The position numbers and the translations under genes are program-made. DNA of 64,000 nt from Paraburkholderia flava. GTDB lineage: Bacteria; Pseudomonadota; Gammaproteobacteria; Burkholderiales; Burkholderiaceae. A model generated the notes under the pieces. The model was not told the DNA's origin and made no database searches. It saw only the letters and a program-made list of their open reading frames with translations. Of the stretch, positions 45,311 to 53,646 are shown piece after piece (positions within the stretch are counted from its first letter, which is position 1; every line of letters begins with the position of its first letter). The stretch is taken from the NCBI RefSeq assembly GCF_004359985.1, contig NZ_SMRO01000001.1, positions 2,208,193 to 2,272,192 on the forward strand, read 5' to 3'.

Positions 45311-46210
45311 TCAGCCGTTGATACGCGGCTTCAACAGATCCGACAAACCCACCCGGTGAAGCATTTCCGCCCGCACGCGGTCGAGCACCGCGAAGCCGAG
45401 GTCGGCACCGTCCTGCGTCGGATCGATATGCACGCGGAACGGACGCGTGCCGAACGGCTTCGCGACCACATCGACGATCGCTTCGGCCACGAGGCCCACG
45501 TCCGCATCCGGCGGCACGATTTCCGCGAAAGCCTTCTGCACCTGTTCGCCGAAACCTGCGTACGGACCTGCGTCGTACTCGGCCGCGCGTGCCGTGTCGG
45601 CGGGTACACCGCTGTGCGCGAAATGGTTCGTGCCGCTGGTGAACGCGCCCGGCACGATGATCGACGTTTCGATACCCCAGCGCGACAATTCACGGGCGTA
45701 CTGCACGGCGATCGCATCCATCGCGGCCTTCGCGGCGAAGTACGGCGCGAGGTACGGCGGCGTGCCGCCTGCCGAGCTGCTGCTCGATACCCACACGAGC
45801 AGACCTTGCCCGCGACTGCGCATATGCGGCAACACCGCGCGGTTCACGCGCTGCGTGCTGAGCACGTTGACGTCGTAGAGATGTGCGTACTGCTCCGGCG
45901 TGAACGATTCGGCGGGACCGAACGCCATGTGACCGGCGTTGTGCATCAGCACGTCGATACGGCCTGCGTCGGCGATGACCTTCGCGACACCCGCATCGAC
46001 GGAATCCTGCGACTGCACGTCCATTTCGACGGTACGCAGATCGACGCCGTGTTCCTTCGACCACGCGGCCATCTGTTCGACTACCGGCGCGTTGCGACCG
46101 GTCGTGTTGCGCATCGACGCGTAGACGGTGTGGCCGGCTTTAGCGAGTGCCTCGGCCGAGAGACGGCCGAAGCCGCTGGATGCGCCGGTAACAACGATGA
46201 CTTTGCTCAT
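45311..46210 (-). CDS. SDR-family oxidoreductase (pair 2, second gene)
   Basis: A 299-residue protein with the same length and architecture as the SDR at 33934: TGASSGFG, HNAG, WVSSSSSAGG, YFAAK. It shares long identical runs such as the region around GHMAFGPAE and DVNVLSTQRVNRAVLP. GGGAG precedes ATG 46210. It follows the other SDR of the pair by 74 bp. The two-gene block is a duplicate of 33934-35638. Confidence 0.9.
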   Translation of the reverse strand: MSKVIVVTGASSGFGRLSAEALAKAGHTVYASMRNTTGRNAPVVEQMAAWSKEHGVDLRTVEMDVQSQDSVDAGVAKVIADAGRIDVLMHNAGHMAFGPAESFTPEQYAHLYDVNVLSTQRVNRAVLPHMRSRGQGLLVWVSSSSSAGGTPPYLAPYFAAKAAMDAIAVQYARELSRWGIETSIIVPGAFTSGTNHFAHSGVPADTARAAEYDAGPYAGFGEQVQKAFAEIVPPDADVGLVAEAIVDVVAKPFGTRPFRVHIDPTQDGADLGFAVLDRVRAEMLHRVGLSDLLKPRING

Positions 46211-46284
46211 GATGCTGCTCCCTGAAAGGGCGTTGGGTACGCTTGCGCCGGCTAACGGGCGCATCGATTGTTTGTTCAAGGGGG

Positions 46285-47028
46285 TTAAACCATGCCGCCG
46301 TTGCTGCGCAGAACCTGGCCGTTGATCCAGCCGCCGTCGGGACCGGCGAGGAACGCGACTGCATTTGCGATGTCGGCCGGCGTGCCGAGACGTTCGAGCG
46401 GATTCATCTTCGACATGCGCTCGATCAGTTCCGGCGACTTGCCGTTCAGGAACAGATCGGTGCCGGTCGGGCCAGGGGCCACGGCATTCACGGTGATCGA
46501 GCGGCCGCGCAATTCCTTCGACAGGATCGCCGTCATGGTTTCGACCGCTGCCTTCGTCGCGGCGTAGACGCCGTACGTTTCGAGCTTCAGGCCGACCACG
46601 CTCGTCGACAGATTGACGATGCGTCCGCCGTTGCGCAGACGGCGCGCGGCTTCGCGCAACGTGTTGAACGTGCCCTTCAGGTTGATCGCGATCTGGCTGT
46701 CGAACAGCGCGTCGTCGCTGTCGGCCATCGACGCGAGCTTCATGATGCCGGCGTTGTTGACCAGTACGTCGACGCCGCCGTAGGCAGCTTCGGCTGCATC
46801 GAACAGACGGGCGACGGCGGCGGCATCACTGACATCGGCCTGAGCTGCGATCGCGTGGCCGCCGGATTTTTCGATCGTGTTCGCGAGTTGCTCGGCTTCG
46901 GCGGCCCTGCCGGCGTAGTTGATCACGACGGTGAAGCCGTCGGCTGCAAGACGGGTGGCAATCGCAGCGCCGATACCACGTGACGAGCCGGTGACGATGG
47001 CGACTTTTTGCTGGTTGCTGGTGCTCAT
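46285..47028 (-). CDS. SDR-family oxidoreductase (pair 2, first gene)
   Basis: A 247-residue classical SDR: TGSSRGIG, NNAG, Ser in VNLSTS, YAATK and a GQVLRSNGG end. It is a paralogue of 34895 with identical length. AGGAGAGA precedes the ATG. It is divergent from a LysR gene at 47168 with 139 bp between, including TTATC-N8-GATAA at 47081-47098, a possible LysR site. The LysR is the likely regulator of this pair. Confidence 0.9.
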   Translation of the reverse strand: MSTSNQQKVAIVTGSSRGIGAAIATRLAADGFTVVINYAGRAAEAEQLANTIEKSGGHAIAAQADVSDAAAVARLFDAAEAAYGGVDVLVNNAGIMKLASMADSDDALFDSQIAINLKGTFNTLREAARRLRNGGRIVNLSTSVVGLKLETYGVYAATKAAVETMTAILSKELRGRSITVNAVAPGPTGTDLFLNGKSPELIERMSKMNPLERLGTPADIANAVAFLAGPDGGWINGQVLRSNGGMV

Positions 47029-47167
47029 GATCTCTCTCCTGGGTGGGTGCCGCTGCGTTGCGGTGAGGTAACTATGCTACTTATCCCAGTGTAGATAATC
47101 TGTATAAAATGCACGTTGCTGTTTCTCTGGTACGAACAATAGCGAACAACGGGAATAGGGCTCTGGC

Positions 47168-48073
47168 ATGGACCGGTTTGACTCGATGCGGCTTTTCGTA
47201 CGGATCGTCGAGCGGCGCAGCTTCACGCTCGCGGCCAACGATATGGAGATTCCCCGTTCCACCGCGACCAAGGTGATCGCGGAAATGGAAGCCAAGCTGG
47301 GTGTGCGTTTGTTGCAGCGAACCACGCGGGTCGTGCGTCCGACGCTCGACGGCGAGGCGTTCCACCAGCGCTGCGTGCGCATCCTCGACGACGTCGAAGA
47401 TGCGGAGGGCGCGTTCCTCGGCGTGCAGCCGAAGGGGTTGCTGCGCGTGGAGGTGCAGGGCACGCTCGCGCGTCACTTTCTGATGCCCGGTTTGCCCGCG
47501 TTCTTCGAGCGTTACCCGGAGATCGAACTGTCGATGAGCGAGAGCGATCGCTGGGTCGACCTGGTCCAGGAGGGCGTGGATTGCGCGCTGCGCTGGGGTC
47601 GGTTGCGCGACAGCGAACTGGTCGCGCGGCAGGTGGCTACGCTCGACCGGCTGACCTGCGCGACGCCCGCGTATCTGGAGAAGTTCGGTACGCCGTCCGG
47701 CATCGACGAACTCGACGCACATCGGATGGTCGGTCTGCGCTCGATCACGACGGGCCTCGTCACGCCGCTCGAATTTCAGGTGGGCAATGGCGTGCACACC
47801 GTGTCGCCGCGCGGGGTGCTAACGGTCACCGGCACCGAGAGTTATCTCGCTGGCATTCGTCTCGGGTTGGGGATCGCGCAGGTGCCGCGCTTTCACGTCG
47901 AAGGCGATCTGCGTCGCGGCGATCTGGTCGAAATCTTCAAGGACGCGCCGCCGCCGTCGGCGCCGGTGTCTCTGCTCTATTCACGCACGCGGCAGTTGTC
48001 GCCGCGTGTGCGCGCGTTCCTCGATTGGGCAGCAGGGGAGTTCAGCAAGCACTTTACGCAGCCGTTGTATTGA
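47168..48073 (+). CDS. LysR-family transcriptional regulator
   Basis: A 301-residue protein with a winged helix (about 5-62, RSFTLAANDMEIPRSTATKVIAEME) and an effector domain of the Burkholderia-type LysR subgroup (GVDCALRWGRLRDSELVARQV). It starts opposite the SDR pair 46210-47028. The first SDR pair at 34-35.6 kb lacks an adjacent LysR gene, so this protein might act on both. Confidence 0.88.
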   Translation: MDRFDSMRLFVRIVERRSFTLAANDMEIPRSTATKVIAEMEAKLGVRLLQRTTRVVRPTLDGEAFHQRCVRILDDVEDAEGAFLGVQPKGLLRVEVQGTLARHFLMPGLPAFFERYPEIELSMSESDRWVDLVQEGVDCALRWGRLRDSELVARQVATLDRLTCATPAYLEKFGTPSGIDELDAHRMVGLRSITTGLVTPLEFQVGNGVHTVSPRGVLTVTGTESYLAGIRLGLGIAQVPRFHVEGDLRRGDLVEIFKDAPPPSAPVSLLYSRTRQLSPRVRAFLDWAAGEFSKHFTQPLY

Positions 48074-48334
48074 CCGGTTGCGGACGGCGTTCGTCGCGCA
48101 GGCACGATCGATTGCTGTCCGGACGCATGCGCGCATACTCTTGCCTGAGGCAAACGGAACTTGAAAATGACCGACAGGCAGCCGTCTTTGGCTGCATAAG
48201 AATCTGCGTACGCGATTCATCATGCCGTACTGCCATGCGTGCGCCGGCAAAAAGTTCTACCCCGGGGACAAGACGCCATCGCCATTTCGGCGCGGCACTC
48301 GACGCGGCATTTCACCGCGAACCAGGAGGACGAC

Positions 48335-48640
48335 ATGTACGACATGAAGAACATGCAGAAATTGCCCGCACTAGGCGCTAAAGCATCCGCCACATGGGAC
48401 GCTTTCGTTGCGTTCGACAAGGCCGCATTGGCCGACGGTGCGATCCCCCGCAAGTACAAGGAACTGATGGCACTCGCCGTTGCACTGACGACGCAATGCC
48501 CGTACTGCCTCGAGATTCACAAGGGCGCCGCGATCAAGGCAGGCGCCACCGAAGTCGAACTCGCGGAGGTCACGTTTATCGCTGCGGCGTTGCGTGCGGG
48601 CGCGGCGATCACGCATGGGACTCATCTGATCGAAGGGTGA
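48335..48640 (+). CDS. Carboxymuconolactone decarboxylase / AhpD-like protein
   Basis: The 101-residue protein has the AhpD-type core: Glu43 in YKELMALAVAL and CPYCLEIH with Cys55, Cys58 and His62. These make a redox CxxC-(x3)-His site suggesting peroxidase or reductase activity rather than decarboxylation. AGGAGGACGAC precedes ATG 48335. It follows a LysR gene on the same strand, after 260 bp of non-coding DNA. Confidence 0.88.
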   Translation: MYDMKNMQKLPALGAKASATWDAFVAFDKAALADGAIPRKYKELMALAVALTTQCPYCLEIHKGAAIKAGATEVELAEVTFIAAALRAGAAITHGTHLIEG

Positions 48641-48776
48641 TTTAAAGGAGGGCGGCTGTGCGGTTCGCCGCGCAGCGTGACGCTGCGAATGGTGCTCCGT
48701 GCAAGCCTGAACGAGTCCGACTTCGCTCTGACTTGCACTCACCACAATGCAGCTGCGCGTCGCCGCCTACCTGGCA

Positions 48777-50000
48777 TCACGCAGGCTTGCTGGTGCTCCA
48801 CCGCGCCATCAACGTATTCGACGGCAGCTTTTCATCGAGCAGCTTGCGCGCGGCCTCGACGCCCGTGACCGGCAGTCCGGTCGGATCGAGCAGGCCGATC
48901 TGCGTGAGCACGCTGGCCTGATCCCAGTAGATGTGTTCGTTGTAGAGTTTCGGCCCGCGAAACCCGACGACCACCAGCATCGGAATCTCGACCCGCTTGC
49001 CGGTCGGCGCAACGCCGGGCAGCAGCCAGTCGATCTCGCGATCGTGCGTGAAGCTCAGAATGAATTCATCGACCATCCGATCGACGCCGATCACGCGCGA
49101 GATCGGCGTCATCTTCATGTCGTCCGGATTGCCGGGGATGAAGTGATGCGCGTAGAAGCGCTTCAGTTCGTCGTGGCCGGTGCCGCCGGTCATCGTGGGG
49201 ACGTGGTTCACGTACGGTTCGGGGACCATCGTTTTCATCGTCTCTTCGGCGTCGCGTGCGGCGAACTCCAGATAGAAATGATGATCGGCGATCGCGCCGA
49301 GATCGTAGTCGGGTCCCATCACCCTGCGGAACCCCTGGAGGCTGCGCGTGTGAGCCGGCATTGCTGCGGTCTTCACGAAGGTCGGGCCGCTGCGGCTGAA
49401 TGCGTGACCAGCGTCCGGGTACTCGTATAGTTTTACGTTGGACTTGCCGGCCAGCGCGTCGCGAATCGCGGCGACGGCATCGGGCGGATTGAGCGGATCG
49501 GTTGTGCCGAAGTGCAGCACGAGCGGGCAGGTGATTTTGTCTGCGAGATCGAGCGACTTCTCGATGCCGACGCCGTAATAAGCGACCGCACAATCGACGC
49601 CACATTCCGCTGCCGCCAGATACGCGAGCTTGCCGCCGAGGCAGAAGCCGAGCGCGCCGACCTTGCCGGTCGATTCCGGCAGCGTGCGCGCGTGATCGAC
49701 TGTCGCGCGGATATCGCGCATCGCGCGCGCGACGTCGAAGCGGGCGTAGTAGTCGTAGGCCTTCGCGTGATCGGCTTCGCTATAGCCGAGTTCGATGTTC
49801 GGCGCGAATTGATGGAACAGGTCCGGCACGACGACGACGTAGCCTTCGGCCGCGTAGAGGTCCGCGACCTCGCGCATCTCGGCATTCACGCCGAAGATCT
49901 CCTGCAGCAGCACGATGACCGGGCCATGCCCGGCTTCCGGCAGGGCGACGTACGCGTCGAACGATGTTTCGGCGGCGGGGATGCGGATCTGCTTCGACAT
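48777..50000 (-). CDS. Dienelactone hydrolase fused to a SnoaL-like domain
   Basis: A 407-residue two-domain protein. Residues 1-235 are a dienelactone hydrolase with Glu34 (LLQEIFGVN), nucleophile Cys120 (GFCLGG), Asp168 and His199 (AGHAF). Residues about 245-400 form an NTF2/SnoaL-like domain (KRFYAHHFIPGNPDD, DEFILSFTHDREIDWLLPG). DLH opens lactones in aromatic catabolism; the second domain may widen or change substrate range. The start is supported by GGAG upstream. It is convergent with the CMD gene. Confidence 0.88.
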   Translation of the reverse strand: MSKQIRIPAAETSFDAYVALPEAGHGPVIVLLQEIFGVNAEMREVADLYAAEGYVVVVPDLFHQFAPNIELGYSEADHAKAYDYYARFDVARAMRDIRATVDHARTLPESTGKVGALGFCLGGKLAYLAAAECGVDCAVAYYGVGIEKSLDLADKITCPLVLHFGTTDPLNPPDAVAAIRDALAGKSNVKLYEYPDAGHAFSRSGPTFVKTAAMPAHTRSLQGFRRVMGPDYDLGAIADHHFYLEFAARDAEETMKTMVPEPYVNHVPTMTGGTGHDELKRFYAHHFIPGNPDDMKMTPISRVIGVDRMVDEFILSFTHDREIDWLLPGVAPTGKRVEIPMLVVVGFRGPKLYNEHIYWDQASVLTQIGLLDPTGLPVTGVEAARKLLDEKLPSNTLMARWSTSKPA

Positions 50001-50203
50001 GTCGATGGGCTCCTTGAGCGCGATGGGGGATTGGGGGAGTCAGTTTGCAGCTAGCATACGCTGCATGGTCGTCGATGTTCGCGGGGACGTGCTGGCAGGT
50101 AGTCGTCGATCTGCGATTCACGCGAAAGCTTTTTGCATCATCGAGCCGGCCGGTTACGCTATCGTTTCGATTCCATTTCAATCTTCGCGCCCCTCGACAC
50201 ACG

Positions 50204-50809
50204 ATGCCAACGCGCTTAAGTTTTGACGACGGCCCAGGGCCTTCGACTCCGTCGTTACTCGACGTATTACGCGCAGCCTCGTGCAACGCAACGTTCTTTC
50301 TGCTTGGAAAGAACCTGGAGCACGCGCCCGACGTCGCTGCGAGGATGGTCCGCGAAGGTCATCTATTGGGCAATCACACCTGGTCGCATGCGCGGCCGGG
50401 TGCGTTGTCGGACGAAGCGTTGATCGATGAGATCGAGGCGACCGACGCACTGATCCGCAACGCGTATCGGGCTGCCGGTTTCGCTGCGCCGGACGCTATT
50501 CCGTTGCGCCTTCCGTATGGACTCGAGGCGCAGGATGTCCGCAGCCGTGTGCTGCTGCATTTGCAACGCGATCACATCGGCTGGACTGCGCTCTTCGACG
50601 ACTGGTGCCGCCCGCCGCCGTCGCCGCACGCGCTATTCGAAGCGATGCGTCAGCACATCGTCGAGCGCGTGGCGCAGCGGCAGGATGCGCTGCTGTGTCT
50701 GCACGACAGTTCGCGGCACGGCGAAGCGCATCCCGAGACGGTCGAGGCGGTGCGTCTGCTGCTCGACCATCCGGACGGGCGACGCAGCCTGCTAGACGTC
50801 GGCCAGTAA
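50204..50809 (+). CDS. Minimal polysaccharide deacetylase (NodB domain), no signal peptide
   Basis: The 201-residue protein begins M-P-T-R-L-SFDDGP, so the NodB motif 1 starts at residue 6 and nothing precedes the catalytic domain. HTWSH supplies the HxxxH metal pair, RLPYG the substrate Arg/Pro/Tyr block, and LCLHDSS the last motif. These enzymes remove N- or O-acetyl groups using Zn or similar metal. With no export signal it would act inside the cell, on a sugar metabolite rather than the wall. No strong ribosome site is seen at 50204. It overlaps the convergent kinase-like gene by 18 bp. Confidence 0.8.
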   Translation: MPTRLSFDDGPGPSTPSLLDVLRAASCNATFFLLGKNLEHAPDVAARMVREGHLLGNHTWSHARPGALSDEALIDEIEATDALIRNAYRAAGFAAPDAIPLRLPYGLEAQDVRSRVLLHLQRDHIGWTALFDDWCRPPPSPHALFEAMRQHIVERVAQRQDALLCLHDSSRHGEAHPETVEAVRLLLDHPDGRRSLLDVGQ

Positions 50810-51796
50810 CTGCCGCCAGCACGCAAGAAATCCCATGCCGGGACCGGGCATCCACAGGCCGCGCTGCGCTGCTTCCAGATGAATCAGCACTTGATCCGCG
50901 CAGAACAGAACCATCAGCGCGTCGCGGTTTTCGTGCATCCACTGTGGCACCGCGTGAGGTTGCATAGCGGCGTATGCAAGCAGACCCGTGTCCCACAGCC
51001 GGGCATCGAAAACGAAACGATCGTCAATGGTCGCGTCACGCGAAAGCGCGAACAGCGCAAACGCGGTTTCGAGCCAATGCGAACCTTGCCCGACGTCGTC
51101 GAAATCGAGCACGCCGTTCACCCGCCCATCGACGAACAGCAGATTGCCCGCGTGATAGTCGCCGTGCAGCCAGTGTGTCGGACCGGTCACCCAGGCGGTC
51201 GCCGCATCGAGACTGGCGCCGATGCGATCGAGCAGCACGTCGTAGCGATCGGGCAGGTCAGCGGGCAATGTCGGTGCCGCGCGCCTCGCCACCCGCGTAT
51301 AGCGTTCGCGCAACCACGCGACGGGGCTGGATTCGGTAGAGGGCGAAGGCGAAGGCGAGGGCAAGGGCATCGTCCCCATGGCCGCGTGCAGACGGGCCAG
51401 GGTGTGCATCGCGTCGGTGGTGCCGGACTCTGCATCGGCGGGCAGGCCGGGGATGCCGTCGATGTAGTCGAACAGATGCAGCCAGCTTCCGTCGGGCGTC
51501 TGTACGCCGGGTTGGGCGCCTGTCGTCGGCTGGAGCCGGGGTAGTGCGGGAAGCTTCGCAGACACGCTGAGAACGCCAAGATGATCGAGCACCAGCGCCT
51601 CGCGCCGAACCTGTTCGATCGATTTACCGGGCCACGACACACGCAGCACCGAGCGATGCGAATCACAATCGACGATATACGTTTTGTTAGTATGCCCCGA
51701 CGACATCGCGTGCAGGCGCGCGGGCCGGATGCCCCAGTGCCGGTGAAGCAAAAGTTCGAGCGTTTCCACGTCACTCCTACTCGTTGCAGGGATCAT
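50792..51796 (-). CDS. Aminoglycoside-phosphotransferase-like kinase (cluster kinase 1)
   Basis: The 334-residue APH/choline-kinase-fold protein has an N-lobe with SSGHTNKTYIVD and a C-lobe with the Brenner-type motif HGDYHAGNLLF and the metal motif VLDFDD. It should phosphorylate a small hydroxylated molecule. It is grouped with a deacetylase, methyltransferases and a radical SAM gene. Its ATG (51796) shares bases with the divergent CmcI-like ATG (51795), so the two use a common start region; upstream or downstream starts are possible for either. Confidence 0.85.
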   Translation of the reverse strand: MIPATSRSDVETLELLLHRHWGIRPARLHAMSSGHTNKTYIVDCDSHRSVLRVSWPGKSIEQVRREALVLDHLGVLSVSAKLPALPRLQPTTGAQPGVQTPDGSWLHLFDYIDGIPGLPADAESGTTDAMHTLARLHAAMGTMPLPSPSPSPSTESSPVAWLRERYTRVARRAAPTLPADLPDRYDVLLDRIGASLDAATAWVTGPTHWLHGDYHAGNLLFVDGRVNGVLDFDDVGQGSHWLETAFALFALSRDATIDDRFVFDARLWDTGLLAYAAMQPHAVPQWMHENRDALMVLFCADQVLIHLEAAQRGLWMPGPGMGFLACWRQLLADV

Positions 51797-52484
51797 GTCT
51801 GAGCGTATTTCCGCCCGCATGCGGGACATCAATATCGAATGGCTGACGCGTGCAGCTGAATTCGACCATCTGTTTCAGACGCGCTGGCTCGGCGAGCGCT
51901 TCTTCCATCTGCCGGGCGACATGCTCGCGATCCAGGAACTGGTCTGGCGCGAGCGTCCCGACTGCATCGTGCAGACGGGTATCGCGGCCGGCGGCGGTGT
52001 CGTGTTCTCCGCGTCGATGCTGGAACTGGTCGCCGGTGATGGCCGCGTCGTCGCCGTCGAACCGCGTTTGCGCGACGACGTCCGGCAGCGTTTGCAATCG
52101 CATCGTCTTGCTCATCGGATGGTGCTGATCGAAGGCGAATCGTGTTCGGACGCGACGCTCGAATCGGTCCGCGAGCAGATTCGCGGCTGTTCGCGCGTCA
52201 TGGTGATTCTCGATCTCACGCACACACACGAGCACGTGTTGCGCGAGCTCGAATGTTACGCGGGACTCGTGACGCCGGGCAGCTACGTGGTCGTGATGGA
52301 CACGATCATGGAGTATCTGCCCGAGTCGATGTTCGACGGCAAGCCCTACGGAAAAGGCAACAACCCGGCGACGGCGGTGCGCGCGTTTCTCGCGGACGAC
52401 GACCGCTTCGAGGTCGACGAAGAAATCGAGGATCGCGTGATCATGACCCTGTCGCCAGGCGGCTTCCTGAAGCGAGTTCGCTGA
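51795..52484 (+). CDS. CmcI-like cephalosporin hydroxylase / rhamnosyl O-methyltransferase family protein
   Basis: The 229-residue SAM-methyltransferase-fold protein matches the CmcI family: QTGIAAGGGVVFSASMLEL as the SAM loop, GRVVAVEPR after it, and LDLTHTHEHVLRELE with the DxxH-type metal motif. Family members methylate or hydroxylate sugars and beta-lactams. It runs opposite the neighbouring kinase and converges with the glycosyltransferase, overlapping it by 44 bp. Modification of a sugar hydroxyl fits the cluster, but the substrate is unknown. Confidence 0.82.
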   Translation: MSERISARMRDINIEWLTRAAEFDHLFQTRWLGERFFHLPGDMLAIQELVWRERPDCIVQTGIAAGGGVVFSASMLELVAGDGRVVAVEPRLRDDVRQRLQSHRLAHRMVLIEGESCSDATLESVREQIRGCSRVMVILDLTHTHEHVLRELECYAGLVTPGSYVVVMDTIMEYLPESMFDGKPYGKGNNPATAVRAFLADDDRFEVDEEIEDRVIMTLSPGGFLKRVR

Positions 52485-53646
52485 TCAGGCGAGCCGCTTC
52501 GGCCGACCCATCACGCGTATAGCTCGCACGGATCTGCGCGACGCGGTCGTGCAGCGGACCGGGGCGCAGCGCGCGCCCGATTGCATCCGCGATGTCCTGC
52601 ACCGTTGCGTGCTCCAGATCCAGCCGGTATCCGGCTCCCGCCCGTTCGACGAAGTGCGCGGAGTGGAACTGGTCATTGCAGAACGGCGACAGCAGCATCG
52701 GGACGCCGGATGCGAGCGCTTCCATCACCGAGTTCGCGCCGCCATGGCTGATGAACGCGTGGGTTCGCTGCAGCAACGCGAGTTGCGGCGCGTAGCGCAC
52801 GGCGATCACGCGTTCGTCGTCGGTAGGCAGCACGTCGGCGTCGACCAGTTCGCCTGCCGACAGCACCAGTTGCGCGGACGTTTTGCGTGTCGCGTCGATG
52901 ACCTTCGCGAACAGATCCGGGTGGTAGTAAAGCTGGCTGCCTAACGACATATAGACGAGCGGACGGTCGGCGTCGATGCGTTCCCACGGGAAAGACGTCT
53001 CGTCACCGCGAGGACCCGACGGTAGCGCCGGGCCAACCAGCTCGACGCCGACCGGCGGCTTGCCGACGAGTTCTTCTGTCGTGAACGCGAGCGTCAGATG
53101 CGGCGAGAGAATGTCGCAACCGCGAAAGCGCGCGTCGAGACCGTAGCGCGCGAACAGGCGATCGCGTTCCGGCGCGAGCCAGCGCACCGTGCGCAACAGC
53201 TCCGAGTCGAGATCGTCCGGCAACACGGGATTCAGCGAGTTGGACATCGCGACCCACGGCAATCCTTCCAGCTCGGCCGCAATGGCCGCGGCGTACAGCA
53301 GTGGATCGATCACGACCACGTCGGGTCGCCACGCGTGCATCACGGCGCGGATGCCGTCGGTCTGGGCAGGCGCCAGATCGATCAGCAGCGTCCGGATCCA
53401 CTGTCGCAGCCACGCGGCGTCGCGAATGTTCGCGGCGAATGTCGCGCCGCGAGACAGATCATGTCGTTCGGGCGTTTCGCGTGGCCCGAGGAACGTGAAA
53501 GTGCCGGCGCCGTCGAGCTGATCGCTGATGTCGGCGGGCGCGTAGAAGGCGACGTCGAAGCCGGCGGCTCGCAGATGCTGGGCCGGTCCGATGCAAGGAT
53601 TGACGTGCCCTTTCTCGGGCACGACGCAGAACAGGATGCGGGTCAT
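52441..53646 (-). CDS. MGT-type glycosyltransferase (GT1 family)
   Basis: A 401-residue GT-B enzyme. The N-terminal acceptor domain begins ILFCVVPEKGHVNPCIG with the His that activates the acceptor. The C-terminal nucleotide-sugar domain has MSLGSQLYYHP and HGGANSVMEALASGVPML. Such enzymes transfer sugars to small natural products. The ATG overlaps the stop of the asparagine-synthetase-like gene (ATGA). It is the last gene of a five-gene operon. Confidence 0.9.
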   Translation of the reverse strand: MTRILFCVVPEKGHVNPCIGPAQHLRAAGFDVAFYAPADISDQLDGAGTFTFLGPRETPERHDLSRGATFAANIRDAAWLRQWIRTLLIDLAPAQTDGIRAVMHAWRPDVVVIDPLLYAAAIAAELEGLPWVAMSNSLNPVLPDDLDSELLRTVRWLAPERDRLFARYGLDARFRGCDILSPHLTLAFTTEELVGKPPVGVELVGPALPSGPRGDETSFPWERIDADRPLVYMSLGSQLYYHPDLFAKVIDATRKTSAQLVLSAGELVDADVLPTDDERVIAVRYAPQLALLQRTHAFISHGGANSVMEALASGVPMLLSPFCNDQFHSAHFVERAGAGYRLDLEHATVQDIADAIGRALRPGPLHDRVAQIRASYTRDGSAEAARLISELASGSRLATGS

